From contig AP026073.1 in the NCBI GenBank assembly GCA_024349765.1, forward strand, positions 4,712,001 through 4,776,000: a stretch of DNA of 64,000 bases. The letters run 5' to 3'. The position numbers and the translations under genes were made by a program. Origin of the DNA: Streptomyces nigrescens (lineage in GTDB: Bacteria > Actinomycetota > Actinomycetes > Streptomycetales > Streptomycetaceae). Each line of letters starts with the position of its first letter. Position 1 is the stretch's first letter. Under the pieces are notes generated by a model. That model was not told the origin of the DNA and searched no databases. It was given only the letters and a program-made list of their open reading frames with translations. Shown here piece by piece: positions 8,306-16,752 of this stretch.

Positions 8306-9618
8306 TGGCTCGACACCTGGATGTCGATCAGCGGGCTGTCGAGGGCGAAGCGGGCGATCTCGTCGGGCGCGAGGAGCAGGTTCTCGCCGACGGAGAGCTC
8401 CTGCGCGTTGCCGAACACCGCGCCCGCGTGGCTGACGTCCCCGAATGCCGGGGCGCAGCGGCGCAGTCGCAGGTTCTGGACGTCCACCACTCCGGCGGTC
8501 GAGCGCGCGGTGAGCACGAGGTCGGAGTGGAGCACGGCCCGCCCGAGGCGGAGGCGGTCCACGCCGGTCTGGACGGCCGCGAGGATCTCGCCCCTGATGG
8601 CGTCCGGGTCGTGCCCCGCCTGGATCAGCAGCGTGGCCCGGATGCCGACGTCGACCTGGTTGGCCGGATTGATCTCGGGGAAGATCGACACCGGACGCCA
8701 CTGTCGGACGACCTCCAGGACGGCGTCGTGGACGGCGGGGATGTCACCGTCCGTCGGGGTCCAGGGCCAGCCCGGTTCGACCGCCACGACCACCTCGAAG
8801 TAGTACGGCGAGCCGATCTGCCGCTGGGGGGCGAAGGTGCGCTGGCCGAAGAGGTAGGTGTGGAAGCGGCTGTGGGAGGCGTCCACGCCGCCCAGCGGGT
8901 CGAAGATCGCGGCGTCCCGTACCCCCGGAACGTCCAGGATCTGCGCCAGGACGGCCTCCTGGGTCCAGAGCGTGCGGGGCACACCGAGCAGCCGGGACCG
9001 GTAGACGTCGTCGGGTTCGAGCAGTTCGCCGCCGACGACCGGTTCGGGGTTGGTGGGCTTGACGGTGGCGGCACCCAGGTTGAGGTGCAGCTGGGCCCAG
9101 ACCGGTTCCAGCCGCAGGGACCGGTCGGCCGCCAGGTTTCCGTCCGGGCCGCGCTCCACGGCCCGGACGCCGACGGTGGTCGGGGGTGCACCGGTCACCA
9201 ACCGGACGGCCGAGGTGGTGCGCAGGCGCTTCCTGGGGGGATCGACGGTCTCGATCACCGTGCCCTCGGGCAGGATGACCCGGCGCTCCGGTTCCCCGCC
9301 GGTCAGGGCCAGCGAGATCTCACCGGCGGCCTGGAGCGGACGTCTCGGCAGCCCGAGGTCGGTACCGAGCAGATCGAGGCCGGGGCCCTGGGCGGTCGTG
9401 GCGAAGTTGGCGTAGTACTGCGCCTCCAGCCCGCGCCACAGCTCGTGCACGTGGACGGCGGCGGCATCCAGGACCTTGCGCAGGGCGCTGCCGGAGGTGA
9501 GGTCGACATCGCTGCCGAACATGGCCCGGGCGCGGGCCTGTTGGTCGGCGACGATGCGGTCGATGCCCTTGACCACGAAGCCCTCCGCGGTCACGCCGAA
9601 CTGGTCGAGGTCATTCAA
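8302..9618 (-). CDS. gpJ/Afp11-like baseplate wedge protein
   Basis: A 438-aa protein of the baseplate J-like family, which joins the wedge to the sheath initiator in contractile tails. It starts with MNDLDQFGVTAEGFV, contains the typical GSALRKVLDAAA segment near residue 45 and GLDLLGTDLGLPR near residue 80, and a C-terminal half with PGVRDAAIFDP. The start codon is TTG at 9618: the nearby ATG at 9614 is in another frame, and AGGGGG lies six bases upstream of the TTG. The TTG overlaps the upstream TGA, giving TTGAATGA, so initiation probably depends on translation of the previous gene. The stop overlaps the next ATG by 4 bp. Confidence 0.85.
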   Translation of the reverse strand: MNDLDQFGVTAEGFVVKGIDRIVADQQARARAMFGSDVDLTSGSALRKVLDAAAVHVHELWRGLEAQYYANFATTAQGPGLDLLGTDLGLPRRPLQAAGEISLALTGGEPERRVILPEGTVIETVDPPRKRLRTTSAVRLVTGAPPTTVGVRAVERGPDGNLAADRSLRLEPVWAQLHLNLGAATVKPTNPEPVVGGELLEPDDVYRSRLLGVPRTLWTQEAVLAQILDVPGVRDAAIFDPLGGVDASHSRFHTYLFGQRTFAPQRQIGSPYYFEVVVAVEPGWPWTPTDGDIPAVHDAVLEVVRQWRPVSIFPEINPANQVDVGIRATLLIQAGHDPDAIRGEILAAVQTGVDRLRLGRAVLHSDLVLTARSTAGVVDVQNLRLRRCAPAFGDVSHAGAVFGNAQELSVGENLLLAPDEIARFALDSPLIDIQVSSQ

Positions 9619-10171
9619 GGCGGCCCCCTGACTCTAGCGTCAGCGTGCTGCCGGCGACGGTTTCGACGACGGCGAAGACCGTGTAGCCACGGCTCTCCCG
9701 GGTCGCTTCGACGAAGCGCTCCCGGGCGGCGCCGTCGAGAGCCGGCCGGAGTTCGAAGTAGCGGGGATCGTCCTGGAAGAAGACCTCCCGGACGTCGGTG
9801 ACGCGGCGGTCCGCGCTCAGGGCGCGGACCAGCTCCATCTTGAGGTACTCCTTGCGCGCGTGGACGCCGAGGGCGTACCGGCCCACGGCGAGGCGGTCGA
9901 AGCCGAAGCGGGTGTTGAGCCGGTCGCTGCCGAGTTGGGTCTCCAGGGTCAGCACCAGGGCCTGGGCGAGGGCGGCCAGGCCCTCGACCTCCGCGGGGCC
10001 TCCGGTACGTTCGTCGAGGACGAGGTCGCCGGCGTCGACCGTGAGGCTGCGGCCGAGGCTGGGGGCGCCTCGATCGACGGCATCGGAACCCGGGAGGCCG
10101 GGGCCCGTTGCGCCGGGGAAGGGGTCGGTGAGCCCGAGGCCGTCGGGCGCACCGATGCCGGGGTCGGTCAT
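9611..10171 (-). CDS. gp25/gpW-like baseplate wedge protein
   Basis: A 186-aa protein. The ATG at 10171 shares one base with the upstream stop (TGATG). After a Pro/Gly-rich N-terminus of about 60 residues, the rest fits the gp25/gpW lysozyme-like wedge fold: LALVLTLETQLGSDRLNTRFG-type helix, LAVGRYALGVHARKEYL, and a terminal strand set including RVTDVREVFF. In Afp and related particles this protein (Afp9) contacts sheath and gpJ. The order here, spike-tip-gp25-gpJ-gpI, matches the conserved baseplate order closely. Confidence 0.8.
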   Translation of the reverse strand: MTDPGIGAPDGLGLTDPFPGATGPGLPGSDAVDRGAPSLGRSLTVDAGDLVLDERTGGPAEVEGLAALAQALVLTLETQLGSDRLNTRFGFDRLAVGRYALGVHARKEYLKMELVRALSADRRVTDVREVFFQDDPRYFELRPALDGAARERFVEATRESRGYTVFAVVETVAGSTLTLESGGRLE

Positions 10172-10551
10172 CAGATCGCCTCCAGGATGGTCTGGCCGGG
10201 ATCGGCGACGCTCCAGGTGCCGGGGGCCGGGCTGCTGACGGTGACTCCGGATGCGGTGTCCAGCAGGACCGGTGTGCCGCCCACCATGAGCTTCTTCGCC
10301 GTGCCCGCCGGCGTCGCGGGCGCCGCGATGGTGCAGGGAAGCGGGGACGACCCGTCGGGCGTCCGGACGGGGCAGGGCGCGATCATGCCCGGAACCGGCA
10401 TCTCGGCGGCGCCGAACCGGAAGCCGACCTCGGTACCGGCGGTCACCACGCCGTGGCCCTTCACGGTGACCGTCGGGTTCCCCGTGGTGAGGCTCGTCCG
10501 GCCGCCGTGCGAGCACTGGAGGACGGCGCCCTCCGTGAGGACGAATGACAT
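10171..10551 (-). CDS. PAAR-like spike-tip protein
   Basis: A 126-aa protein lying directly after the VgrG-like spike gene, with one-base stop/start overlap (TGATG) at both ends. Cysteines at about positions 13, 60 and 73, and glycine/valine-rich strands such as VTVKGHGVVTAG and KLMVGGTPVLL, fit a PAAR-like or DUF4280-like tip that caps a trimeric spike. Family assignment rests on position and strand pattern rather than on a clear PAAR motif. The role in sharpening the tip and carrying cargo is an inference from related systems. Confidence 0.65.
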   Translation of the reverse strand: MSFVLTEGAVLQCSHGGRTSLTTGNPTVTVKGHGVVTAGTEVGFRFGAAEMPVPGMIAPCPVRTPDGSSPLPCTIAAPATPAGTAKKLMVGGTPVLLDTASGVTVSSPAPGTWSVADPGQTILEAI

Positions 10552-12335
10552 CAGCTGATCGCCACCTTTCCCTCACCGACCGTCAAGGTCGCCCCGCCGG
10601 CGCTGAGTGCCACCTTGCCTCCGCTGCTGGAGACCGTGACGTCCTTGCCGGGGCCGGCCGTGACCGTGATGTTGCCGTCCTGGTCGATCCGCACCTCGGC
10701 GCCTGAGCTGTGGTGGAGCACGAACTCCTCGGGCGGGCCCTCGTCGGGCCGCTCCCCGACGTCGGAGCAGCCGGACGTACCGACGGTCAGCTTCAGGCCG
10801 ACCGCCTCCACCACCCGGCGGCCGTCCGCCGCGGTGAGGTCGCCGACGCCCTTGCCCTCCGGGCGGGGAGGGGTGCCGGCCGACAGCTTGGTCGGCAGAC
10901 AGAGCCACCAGTCGCCGGCGTGCGCCTTCGGGCGGTCCATCGCCTCGTCGTTGGCCCACAGGAAGCCCGCGACGACCGAGTCCTCCCGGGACCCCCGCAC
11001 CTCGTTCAGCAGCGCCCGCATGCCCTCGTACACGGGGACCGACAGGCCGACCTTGTGCCAGGCGAACGGCGAGACCAGCGGCTTGTCGCGGAGCACCGGT
11101 CCGTCGTCCTCGACGGGGAGGTCGACGCTCGGGGAGACGGCGGACGCGGCGCTGTCCTGTCCGTAGCCGATGTCGGCCACCCGCCCGTCGGGTTTCGCCG
11201 AGCGGATCCGGCCCGCGTCGATCGACGGCGAGACCGTGCGCGCGTCCTTGATCCGCCCGGCGATCGCGTCGGCGATGGCCGACGGGCTGCCCAGGCGCGC
11301 GGCTTCGGTATTGCGCCGGTTGGCGCTGCCGTCCTTGAGGACCGCCGCGCGGCCGGTGCAGACGTAGCCGGAGCGCGCCGAGAAGGAATGGGTGACCTGG
11401 ACGATCCGGAAGCCCTGGAAGGGGTTCTGGTAGCCCGCCACACTCGCCGCCACCCGCTGGCCGGCCCGCAGTTCCGGCAGGCCGAGCACCGTGAAGTCGA
11501 AGGCGGGCACCGAGGTCTGCTCCGGCAGGTCGGTGGCCACCCGCTGCTTGCCGGTCGCGCCGACCTGTACCGGCTCGAACTCGGCCAGCCGTGCGGTGGC
11601 CCTGCTCTCCGGCACGATCAGGCTGTCCTCGCCGGTGAGCAGGGCGAGCACGGCGGCGGGGTCCGGCGGCAGCGGCGGGCCCTTGGCCGGCGGGTAGGTG
11701 ACGGCGGTGCCGAACTGGACCACGCCCTCCTGCACCAGTACTTCGGCGCCGTATTGGCCCGCGAGCTGTTCGAGGAGCCCGAAGGCGTTCGGTGCGTCCA
11801 GGTTGATGCCGGACCGCCGCGGTTCCTTCGGGGTCGCCCCGTCGGCCAGCGTCGCGTGTGCCATCCGGACGACGGCGTCGGCCGCCTCGGCAGGGGTGGC
11901 ATCGGCCTTGGACAGCTGGGCGGTTCGCGGCCGGCCGTCCTTGCCGACGACGTTCTGGGTGGTCAGCAGCTTGAACGCGGCTTCCTCGAAACCGGTCAGC
12001 TTGACGCCCAGCGGCGGGAACCGTTCCGAGACGGTCATGCCGTCCACCCGCCCGGTCAGGACCGGTTTGCGCGAGCCGGGAGACTCCAGGTAGCCGAGCG
12101 TGATCTCCACCTCGACGCCGCCCTCGGTGCCGCGTTCGCCGGTGAGCGCGTCGGCCAGCGTCCGGTGCGCCGACAACGGCAGGGCGGCGAGATGGATGTC
12201 GAACCGGCCCGGTTGCCCGAAGCCGTACTCGACGGTGATGTCGGCGTCGCTGAGGATCAGGCCGCCCGAGACGTCGTTGGACACCGTGAGCCGCAGCTTC
12301 GGGAACGTCAGGCGGTACCAGAGGATCACTCCCAT
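10551..12335 (-). CDS. VgrG/Afp8-like trimeric spike protein
   Basis: A 594-aa protein with the gp27-like N-terminal hub (residues about 1-330; GQPGRFDIHLAALPL, LGYLESPGSRKPVLTGRVDG), an OB-like middle part (about 395-500; DSVVAGFLWANDEAM), and a C-terminal strand repeat region (GAEVRIDQDGNITVTAGPGK and following) like the gp5/VgrG beta-helix. The ATG at 12335 lies ten bases inside the end of the upstream gene. It should form the puncturing device at the end of the tube, topped by the PAAR-like protein. No C-terminal effector extension is present, so toxins must travel in another way. Confidence 0.85.
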   Translation of the reverse strand: MGVILWYRLTFPKLRLTVSNDVSGGLILSDADITVEYGFGQPGRFDIHLAALPLSAHRTLADALTGERGTEGGVEVEITLGYLESPGSRKPVLTGRVDGMTVSERFPPLGVKLTGFEEAAFKLLTTQNVVGKDGRPRTAQLSKADATPAEAADAVVRMAHATLADGATPKEPRRSGINLDAPNAFGLLEQLAGQYGAEVLVQEGVVQFGTAVTYPPAKGPPLPPDPAAVLALLTGEDSLIVPESRATARLAEFEPVQVGATGKQRVATDLPEQTSVPAFDFTVLGLPELRAGQRVAASVAGYQNPFQGFRIVQVTHSFSARSGYVCTGRAAVLKDGSANRRNTEAARLGSPSAIADAIAGRIKDARTVSPSIDAGRIRSAKPDGRVADIGYGQDSAASAVSPSVDLPVEDDGPVLRDKPLVSPFAWHKVGLSVPVYEGMRALLNEVRGSREDSVVAGFLWANDEAMDRPKAHAGDWWLCLPTKLSAGTPPRPEGKGVGDLTAADGRRVVEAVGLKLTVGTSGCSDVGERPDEGPPEEFVLHHSSGAEVRIDQDGNITVTAGPGKDVTVSSSGGKVALSAGGATLTVGEGKVAIS

Positions 12336-12781
12336 AGCTGTGCCACCCCGATCACGATCCGGCTGCCGTAGTGGCCGCGCCCGTTGAGGTTGCCGCGCGC
12401 CAGCCTGGCCTCCAGCAGGCGGATCGCCAATCGTGCGCTGCGGTGCACCAGTTCGGGCTCGACGACCAGCTTGCGCAGGAATTCCACCTGGGGCCCCTGG
12501 GGTCCCGGACGCATCACTCGCAGCACCAGGTAGCCGGGCGGCGGCGTCGGGGCGCTGATCCTTGCCGGGGCCGCCAGGTCGTAGAGGGTCCCCGGCGGAT
12601 CGTCCGCCCCGACGTCGAGGTTGGCGTACACCCCGAAGTCGTACGGCGTGTCACCGATCAGGCAGGTGAACGCCTGCGGCAGGCCGTCGTCCGGCTCGAC
12701 GGGCAGCTGATGGAAGGCGAGCGGGCCGGTGCCGGGCGGGGAAGCCGGGCCCGGCGGGGGGACCGGAGCGGACGGGTTCAT
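12326..12781 (-). CDS. Unknown 151-aa hub/baseplate-associated protein
   Basis: The start MNPSAPVPPPG at 12781 overlaps the upstream stop by 4 bp. A Pro/Gly-rich stretch of about 20 residues precedes a compact domain with FTCLIGDTPYDFGVYANL and a C-terminal helix followed by IVIGVAQLWE. I do not recognise a named family. Similar small genes lie between the LysM/gpU-like gene and the spike gene in other tail-like loci, so a hub or tube-baseplate adaptor role is likely. No membrane segment is present. Confidence 0.65.
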   Translation of the reverse strand: MNPSAPVPPPGPASPPGTGPLAFHQLPVEPDDGLPQAFTCLIGDTPYDFGVYANLDVGADDPPGTLYDLAAPARISAPTPPPGYLVLRVMRPGPQGPQVEFLRKLVVEPELVHRSARLAIRLLEARLARGNLNGRGHYGSRIVIGVAQLWE

Positions 12782-13287
12782 ACCAGGCCTCCGAGCTGGC
12801 GCCGCGCGGGCACCATGTCGCTGACCGTGGGCACGGCGGCCAGGCCCGCGGCCAGCGCCATGTCCAGCGCCTCCCCCACCACGGCCGTGAGGCTGGAGCG
12901 CGGTACGTGCTCCAGCGTGATGCTGACGTCCAGGGCGTCGCGCTTCTGGTTGGACTGGGTGAAGCGCAGGCTGGTGATCTGCATGTCGAGACTGATGGTC
13001 ATGCCGCACACCACGGGGAGCCCGGCCAGGTTCATCGCCGGAGCGGTGGCCGGTGCCAGCGCCCGCGAGGTCAGCGCCATCGCCTCCAGCCCCTTCTTGA
13101 TGAGCAGCCGGGTCCGTCCGACCAGCACCGCCTCGACGTTGATGGTCCTGGTCGTCGGCGAGACCAGCTGGGCGAGCTTGCTGCCCGCGATACGCGCCAC
13201 CTGGTAGCCCTCGTTGAGGGTCAGGCTGGTGACGGTCAGCAGCGGCACCGCGCCGATCAGGACGGGGACGTTCACTCCGCCGGCCAT
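12778..13287 (-). CDS. Tail hub/terminator-like protein (Afp7 position)
   Basis: A 169-aa protein in the place held by Afp7 in Afp-type clusters, just before the spike. The strand-rich sequence SPTTRTINVEAVLVG, then a helix, then NQKRDALDVSITLEHV resembles phage proteins that connect tube and baseplate; a LysM repeat is not visible. It starts nine bases after the nuclease effector gene ends. Function is inferred from position and this partial resemblance only. Confidence 0.6.
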   Translation of the reverse strand: MAGGVNVPVLIGAVPLLTVTSLTLNEGYQVARIAGSKLAQLVSPTTRTINVEAVLVGRTRLLIKKGLEAMALTSRALAPATAPAMNLAGLPVVCGMTISLDMQITSLRFTQSNQKRDALDVSITLEHVPRSSLTAVVGEALDMALAAGLAAVPTVSDMVPARRQLGGLV

Positions 13288-13296
13288 GGCTCTCCC

Positions 13297-16200
13297 CTAC
13301 CTCTCCGGGCTCCCGGGCGCGGGCGGCGCGGCGGCGGGCCCCGGCGTGGCGCGGGGCCGTCGACGGGTGGCCTCGATGATCTCCACCAGCTCGTCGGTGT
13401 CCAGCCAGTCGAAGTCCTGCTCGTGCCGCATCAGCCAGTCCGCGAACCGTTCGCCCCGGGTCGCCCCGTCCTCGACGTGGAAGAACTGCCCGTTCTTCAG
13501 CTCCCCCTTGATCGCCGCCAGTGTTTCGGGGACGCGGTGGTCACGCTTGGCCTCCAGCAGACGGAGGGTCAGCTCCTTGTAGTAGGCGTCGGTGTGCAGC
13601 GTGGGGTGCCGCGTCACCGCCTCCGGAACGGTGCGCGGATCGGTCGAGGTGCGCGGCAGGTGGATGCCGTTCTCGGCCCCTTGGCGCACGTCGATCTCGG
13701 CGTCCTTCAGGATGCGGCGGGCGATCTCGGCACGCGGGTCGCCCTCCGGGACGATGTGGTGGGTCTCGTGGCCGGGTGGGCGTGGATCACCGGCCGCGGC
13801 CATGTTGCGTTCCAGCGCGTCCGACGGCCGCCCGCCGGTGGTGACCGGCTGGTGCGGTGTGTCGGACAGGCCGGGAGCCTCCGGCGGTGCCTCGCCCGCT
13901 TCGTGCAGCAGGGCCTTTTCGTCCTGGCTGGCCCACTTGGCCGCGTCGTCCCAGGCCGCGGCCAGGTCTTCCGGGTCGGCGAAGCTGCCCGCCCGGTCGA
14001 GGCGGCGCTCCTCGAACCCCTCGATGATCTCCATCGCCAGCTGCGGATTCTTCTTGGACAGCCGCCGCACGGCCGCCAACTGCCGTTCCATGGCGGCTCG
14101 TTGCACCGCCCGCCCGCGGTACCGGGCCCGGATCGACCGGATCCTGGCCAGCACGGCCGCGTGTTCGACCTGCGGGACCACCGCGCGGGCGCCGGCGAGC
14201 AGCCGCCACGCCGTGGCGTCGCCGCGTTCCAGTTGCTCCAGCAGGGTGCTGAAGGCGGCGATCCGGTTCGTGCGGCGGGCCTCGTCCTGCAGACGCGCGA
14301 TCTCCAGCAGGAGGGCGTCGAACGCCGCCACCTCACCGCCGGCCTCGTCCAGAGCCACCCGCACCACCCGCCAGCCGACCTCCCGCACCCCGTCCATCCG
14401 GCGGACGTCCGCGGCCACCACGGTCAGGAAGTCGATGCCGACTTCCGCGCCCGGGCCGATCCGGTGGAGTCCGATCTGCCGCACCGCGGCCAGGAAGGAG
14501 TCGCCCTCACCGGCGACGAGTGCCTCGGCGAGCGCGGCCAGTTCCTTCTCCTCGAAGCCGCCCGGACCGGCGAGGTGCCGGAACACCTGCCCCAACTCCT
14601 CGCCGAGACCGCCCGCCTTGGCCGCGAGGGTCTGCAGGATCTCGGCCTTGCGCAACGAGCTCCGCACCACGGGCCCGAGTTCCGGATGGGCCAGCAGTTC
14701 GGCCAGTGTGCTGCCTTCGGCGATCTCCAGGCGTTCGAGCAGCGCGACGAGCCGGCGGTCGTCCTCGACCGGAAGGTGGGACAGCAGCCGCACGACCTCC
14801 TGCTCGCCCTCGACCTCGCGCAGCACGATGCTCCCCGCGTGCATCGCGCGGGCGACCCGGCTCAGTTTCGCCGCGAGCAGCTGACCCTCGGCGGTCCCCG
14901 CGACCTTGCCGACCAGGCCGAGGAACCGCGCCACCGTCGCCAGCTTCTCGCTCAGGCCGAGGGCCTCGGCCGCCGCCTTGAGCTCCCCGATGCCGACGAA
15001 CCACGACGCCACCTCCACCACCAGGGCCCACTTGATCCTGGCGGCCACGTGTTCGCCGACGTGCAGCACCGCCGCACCCCGGAAGCCGTCCGCCAGCTTC
15101 GCACCGATCTGCTGCACCACCAGCGAGCACTCGGCCTGCGCGGGCGCACAGCCCCATCCGGCGAGCTGGAACATCACGACCATCCGGGCCAGTTGGCCGA
15201 GGCCCTCCAGAATCTGCGCGGGGCGGGTCACCAGCATCGCCAGCCCCTCGACCATTCCGCGCAACAGGCCCAGCACCGCGCCGACGGCCGCCTCGACCTC
15301 CCCCCACACCGAGTCCGCAAGCCGGATCGTCTCGCCCACCACCACGTTGTCGCGGATCGCCGCCCGCACTTCCGGGGAGAGCTGGAACGCCTCCTCGATC
15401 AGCCGGCCCACGGCGGCGACGGTGAAGGGCTCCTTCTTGCCGAACCTGGCGCCCACGGCGACCAGCAGGTCCCACAGGGTGTCCCCCAGGTCCTCGAACA
15501 GCTGCGTCGCGAGACCGGCCGTGGCGAGCGTCTCCCGGACCGAATCCAGCTCGGTGACGCTGCGGAGCGACCGCATGATCTCGACGATCGCGTGTTCCTG
15601 GCTCTCCCACGTCCAGGCCTTGATGAGGACGGTCAGATAGCGGGACTTGGTCCGCCAGTCGACGAGGCCGAACGCCTCCGCGTCCAGCTCCGCCAGCCGT
15701 TCCGCCGCCTCCTGGAGGCGGTCGTCGTCCCCGCCCAGCACCTGGTCGACGAGCCGGTCGAGGTCGCCGAACACCAGCTGGGCGGCCTCCTCCTCCGCCA
15801 GCTCCGGGCCGCCCGCCGCCAGCCGCTCGTAGAGCCGCAGGCCGGCCTCGCGGTCGGCGGTCAGCGGGTTCCGTTCCTTCGTCAGCACCGTGACGATGTC
15901 GTAGCGGTGCCCCGCCGGGTCCTCCACGGCGCGCAGGATCTTGCTGCGCAGGACGTTCGCCAGCTGCTGCCCGGTGGGTACCTTGCCACCGGCGACCTCC
16001 AGGTCGTGGGTGGACACCGGGGGCGTGGTCGCGACCACCCAGATCCTGCGGTCCGCCGCCCCGACGGGGCCCTCCAGCAGCGCGAACGAGGTGGTGCCGA
16101 AGACGGCCCGGCCCAGCTGAACGGCCCGGGTGAGGTTGCTCGCCCGCACATAACGGGTGGCTCCTCCCAGGGTCACGATCCGGGTGCCGGGCAGGATGAT

Positions 16201-16752
16201 CACCGCTCGGCCTTCGAGGCCGCTGGGCCCCTCGATCACTTCGTCCCGGCCGTCGGCCGACGGCTCGGACCCGGCGGGACGGTCCTCGGACGGCGGCGGG
16301 GCCGGAGCGCCGGCCGGTGCGGACGTCCGGGCCGGTGGCGCGGTGGCCGCGGCAGGAGCCGGGGCTGCCGGCGCGGGCGGGGGCGCTGCCGGAGCGGGTT
16401 TCGACGTCCCGGTTTCCTCGGCCTGGTCCGCCGTGCCCTCCACCACGTCCGCCGACAGCCCGAAGGCCAGCTGCAATCCCCCTCCGGCCGGCGGCCCCAC
16501 GCCCGCCTCGGCCTCGAAGGCGCCGGCGAGCGGGTCCTTCGTGGTGGGCGGCGTGGCCGGTGGCTCGCCCGCGGGCGGAGGCATACCGGTGACCGGCAAG
16601 CCGCCCTCCTGAGCACCGGTCGCCGCTCTGGCGACGGCACGCAGCAACACGCGCTCCAGCGCCCGCTGTTGGTCCTCGGCCGGGTCACCGTCGAACGTCA
16701 CCGACTCGGGCAGATGCAGCCGGACGTTCAGCGTGTCCCTTCCTCCGGTCAT
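13297..16752 (-). CDS. Large putative effector with C-terminal AHH/HNH nuclease domain
   Basis: A 1151-aa protein. The start at 16752 was chosen for its ATGA overlap with the upstream gene; the longer open frame upstream is out-of-phase sequence. Residues 8-42 hold a strand and helix module shared with the two preceding genes (LNVRLHLPESVTFDG). A Pro/Ala-rich linker (about 55-170) leads to a long, mostly helical body with a hydrophobic stretch (about 560-610). The C-terminus contains HETHHIVPEG at 995-1004 and ENGIHLP near 1027, the signature of AHH-type nucleases of the HNH/EndoVII group, with HPTLH further on supplying metal or catalytic histidines. It is probably a DNA- or RNA-cleaving toxin carried by the particle. 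No immunity gene follows. The helical body might also serve as a tape measure, which the locus otherwise lacks. Confidence 0.75.
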   Translation of the reverse strand: MTGGRDTLNVRLHLPESVTFDGDPAEDQQRALERVLLRAVARAATGAQEGGLPVTGMPPPAGEPPATPPTTKDPLAGAFEAEAGVGPPAGGGLQLAFGLSADVVEGTADQAEETGTSKPAPAAPPPAPAAPAPAAATAPPARTSAPAGAPAPPPSEDRPAGSEPSADGRDEVIEGPSGLEGRAVIILPGTRIVTLGGATRYVRASNLTRAVQLGRAVFGTTSFALLEGPVGAADRRIWVVATTPPVSTHDLEVAGGKVPTGQQLANVLRSKILRAVEDPAGHRYDIVTVLTKERNPLTADREAGLRLYERLAAGGPELAEEEAAQLVFGDLDRLVDQVLGGDDDRLQEAAERLAELDAEAFGLVDWRTKSRYLTVLIKAWTWESQEHAIVEIMRSLRSVTELDSVRETLATAGLATQLFEDLGDTLWDLLVAVGARFGKKEPFTVAAVGRLIEEAFQLSPEVRAAIRDNVVVGETIRLADSVWGEVEAAVGAVLGLLRGMVEGLAMLVTRPAQILEGLGQLARMVVMFQLAGWGCAPAQAECSLVVQQIGAKLADGFRGAAVLHVGEHVAARIKWALVVEVASWFVGIGELKAAAEALGLSEKLATVARFLGLVGKVAGTAEGQLLAAKLSRVARAMHAGSIVLREVEGEQEVVRLLSHLPVEDDRRLVALLERLEIAEGSTLAELLAHPELGPVVRSSLRKAEILQTLAAKAGGLGEELGQVFRHLAGPGGFEEKELAALAEALVAGEGDSFLAAVRQIGLHRIGPGAEVGIDFLTVVAADVRRMDGVREVGWRVVRVALDEAGGEVAAFDALLLEIARLQDEARRTNRIAAFSTLLEQLERGDATAWRLLAGARAVVPQVEHAAVLARIRSIRARYRGRAVQRAAMERQLAAVRRLSKKNPQLAMEIIEGFEERRLDRAGSFADPEDLAAAWDDAAKWASQDEKALLHEAGEAPPEAPGLSDTPHQPVTTGGRPSDALERNMAAAGDPRPPGHETHHIVPEGDPRAEIARRILKDAEIDVRQGAENGIHLPRTSTDPRTVPEAVTRHPTLHTDAYYKELTLRLLEAKRDHRVPETLAAIKGELKNGQFFHVEDGATRGERFADWLMRHEQDFDWLDTDELVEIIEATRRRPRATPGPAAAPPAPGSPER

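Noticed and set aside
8306-8701. Longer N-terminus for the gpI-like protein
   Set aside because: The upstream 130 codons are Arg/Pro-rich out-of-phase sequence within the gpJ gene; the ATG at 8305 has the same overlap as neighbouring genes.
9612-9614. ATG as start of the gpJ-like gene
   Set aside because: It is in a different frame from the protein; the in-frame start is the TTG at 9618.
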